Part shown: positions 4,909 through 6,141 of the stretch, in pieces
Position numbering within the stretch: the first letter of the stretch is position 1
How the letters are laid out: the number at the start of each line of letters is the position of its first letter
Assembly: GCA_026387845.1 (NCBI GenBank)
Contig: JAPLKX010000082.1
Coordinates: 1 to 6,141, forward strand
Origin: Candidatus Hydrogenedentota bacterium
GTDB taxonomy: Bacteria; Hydrogenedentota; Hydrogenedentia; Hydrogenedentales; SLHB01
Direction of reading: 5' to 3'
DNA: 6,141 nt
Position numbers and translations under genes: made by a program
Notes under the pieces: generated by a model
Told to the model about the DNA's origin: nothing
The model's input: only the letters and a program-made list of their open reading frames with translations
The model's database searches: none

Positions 4909-5918
4909 GAAACGAGTATTTGGTGCGCATTGACCGGGTAGACAAAACGTTCAAGACGCGCCATCTGTTTTATAAAGACGACACGACGCCGCGCCGGCTG
5001 TTTCACAAAAAGCTGGTGCAGGCGGCGTGCAGCATCGATTTCGGCATAAGGGCCGGGGAGATTTTTGGTCTTCTTGGCCCGAACGGCGCGGGCAAAACGA
5101 CAACAGTAAAAATGGTCTCGGGCCTGGTCCGTCCGGATCGGGGCGCGGTCTACGTGGACGGGCTGAACGTGGACAAGAAGCGCCTGCAGGTGCTGAAGAA
5201 AGTCGGCGTGGTGCTCGAAGGTACGCGCACGAGCATCTGGCCGCTCACTCCCTACGAAAACCTCATGTATTACGGCAACCTGAAGGACGTGAAGGGGAAG
5301 GTGCTGAAAGAGCGGGCAAAGTCGCTGTTGACGTTTATCGGACTTGACCACAAGCAGCACGTCGAGGTGCGGAAACTGTCGCGCGGGGAAAAACAGAAGC
5401 TGGCGATTTGCATCGCGCTGATCGCGGACCCGCCGGTGGTCCTGCTGGACGAGCCGACCACGGGGCTGGATGTCCAGAGCAGCAGAAACATCAAGGACAG
5501 AATCCTGGAGATGACGCGGGAGCAGGGAAAGTGCGTGCTGGTGACGACGCACGACATGAACGTGGCGCAGGAGATCTGCGACCGGATCGGGATTATTGAC
5601 AAGGGCGTGCTGGTGGCGTGCCAACCAAAGGAATCGCTGCTCGATGTGTTCAGCGACCCGGTGTTCGAGTTCAGGCTGGACCGGCTCGTGCCGAGCTCCA
5701 TACTTGATGGGATAGCGCACATCAATGAGATAACGATGCGGGTCGAAGAAGAGGGCCCGGTGGTAGCGGTGGCGCTCGAGCCGGATTTGGAGGCGCGTTC
5801 GCGTGCGTTGTATGAGGTGGTGCAGCGGTTTCGCGATCAGGGTGTTTTGTTGCGGTCGGTTTCGCAGCGGCAGCAGACGCTGGAGAATGTGTTTCTGCGG
5901 CTGACGGGCAAGAGGTAG
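4905..5918 (+). CDS. ABC transporter ATP-binding protein, ABC-2/NatA-like
   Basis: 337 residues. Walker A GPNGAGKT (58-65), signature LSRGEKQ (158-164), Walker B VVLLDEP (178-184) and the H-loop histidine (H216, in TTHDM) are all present, so the ATPase should be active. The Q-loop position carries glutamate (VVLEGTRTS, E105), a substitution I associate with a NatA-like subset of exporters. An insert near 20-40 (HLFYKDDTTPRRLFHKK) precedes Walker A, and the C-terminal 90 or so residues form a regulatory-type extension. ATG 4905 was chosen over an upstream GTG (4881) because it overlaps the protease stop (ATGA) and has GGAGA (4896-4900) 5 nt upstream. A partner permease would be expected directly downstream but is not seen intact. 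The transported substrate is unknown; export is likely given the subfamily. Confidence 0.93.
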   Translation: MRNEYLVRIDRVDKTFKTRHLFYKDDTTPRRLFHKKLVQAACSIDFGIRAGEIFGLLGPNGAGKTTTVKMVSGLVRPDRGAVYVDGLNVDKKRLQVLKKVGVVLEGTRTSIWPLTPYENLMYYGNLKDVKGKVLKERAKSLLTFIGLDHKQHVEVRKLSRGEKQKLAICIALIADPPVVLLDEPTTGLDVQSSRNIKDRILEMTREQGKCVLVTTHDMNVAQEICDRIGIIDKGVLVACQPKESLLDVFSDPVFEFRLDRLVPSSILDGIAHINEITMRVEEEGPVVAVALEPDLEARSRALYEVVQRFRDQGVLLRSVSQRQQTLENVFLRLTGKR

Positions 5919-5923
5919 GGGAA

Positions 5924-6049
5924 ATGAAGCGACAACTATTGAGCAGGACGGCTGCGAAAAGCAGGGACAGACACGCTTTTTTCAAAACTGCCGAAAAAAG
6001 CGAGTCAGTCCCACTACTGTCCGGTTGTTCTTGGTTTTTCTTATTGTAA
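5924..6049 (+). pseudogene. Short ORF, possible start of an ABC permease broken by a palindromic element
   Basis: ATG (5924) lies 5 nt after the ATPase stop, with AGAGG (5911-5915) 8 nt upstream, as expected for the next gene in the operon. The first 13 codons read MKRQLLSRTAAKS. The frame then enters the palindrome at 5964-6012 and ends at TAA (6047-6049) after 41 residues. The position suits the transporter membrane subunit, but too little remains to identify it. It could also be a chance ORF. Low certainty. Confidence 0.35.
5964..6012. repeat. REP-like palindrome (20-nt arms)
   Basis: The left arm GGGACAGACACGCTTTTTTC (5964-5983) and the right arm GAAAAAAGCGAGTCAGTCCC (5993-6012) are inverted repeats with 18 of 20 matches, separated by a 9-nt loop, AAAACTGCC. 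A second CTGTCC (6017-6022) can also pair with the left arm. GGGACAG-type ends and compact size resemble repetitive extragenic palindromes mobilised by REP-associated Y1 transposases. No transposase is in the window. The element sits in or just behind the start of the ORF after the ABC gene. Confidence 0.75.
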
Positions 6050-6141
6050 GCCCAACCAAGAGAAAGATCTACGCGTGAAGTTTGACGTGATCGATATGGA
6101 AAAGAGATTAGCATGGCGGACTGACAATCGGGTGAAACCGC
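6013..6141. other. Right-edge non-coding stretch
   Basis: No coding frame is supportable here. TCTTGGTT (6029-6036) and AACCAAGA (6054-6061) form an 8-bp inverted repeat around a 17-nt loop, without a following U tract on the plus strand. A minus-strand frame is open from the right edge, but it runs on through the palindrome into the ABC gene and resembles nothing I know. Confidence 0.4.

Noticed and set aside
3820..5720. Long minus-strand ORFs opposite the protease and ABC genes (3820-4680, 4863-5720)
   Set aside because: They are antisense to well-supported motifs (EExxxR, Walker A and B) and have low-complexity Arg/Pro/His composition.
5924..6049. A fifth member of the small peptide family (MKRQLLSRT...)
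   Set aside because: It lacks His3 and the A-K...T core, and most of it is encoded by the palindrome.
6082..6110. Promoter TTGACG with AGATTA at 17 nt
   Set aside because: The -10 match is poor and no coding start follows within the window.

Overview
The window looks like chromosomal DNA from an uncultured or environmental Gram-negative-type bacterium with fairly high GC. A Tat-exported DUF362 protein beside a DUF6599-like protein, and REP-like palindromic DNA, are combinations I associate with Planctomycetes-, Hydrogenedentes- or Acidobacteria-like lineages. The lineage is inference; no marker gene is present.

Left part (1-1638, minus strand): a two-gene operon read leftward from a recognisable promoter at 1610-1638. 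The first gene is a secreted DUF6599-like protein. Its stop overlaps the start (ATGA) of a Tat-signal DUF362 protein that runs off the left edge.

Middle part (1773-2904, plus strand): the most unusual region. Four very short genes (44, 51, 41 and 55 codons), each with its own ribosome binding site, encode cysteine-free peptides. All begin M-[K/R]-H-[L/I/V] and carry a hydrophobic or amphipathic helix in the C-terminal half. Peptides 2-4 share an ungapped core, A-K-x-[D/E] through [W/F]-T, at different distances from the common N-terminus. Peptide 1 stands alone and is followed by a hairpin that may be a terminator. Peptides 2-4 form an operon with a near-consensus sigma70 promoter, three tandem 21-22 nt repeats in the leader, and a strong terminator. 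I do not recognise this peptide family.

Right part (2941-5918, plus strand): a tightly packed operon of two divergent GNAT-fold acetyltransferases, a CPBP (CAAX-type) intramembrane protease with all its motifs, and an ABC transporter ATPase. They are joined by abutting or overlapping stops and starts. Both GNATs lack the usual glycine-rich acetyl-CoA loop. The protease gene may carry a one-base frameshift at its 5' end. Downstream of the ATPase, a short ORF (perhaps the start of a permease) is interrupted by a 49-bp REP-like palindrome. No transporter membrane subunit is visible.

Working model (inference): the small peptides are substrates or secreted effectors, and the acetyltransferase-protease-ABC operon modifies, cleaves and exports them, as in bacteriocin or RiPP-like loci. 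The terminator between the two blocks means this link rests on proximity and gene content only.
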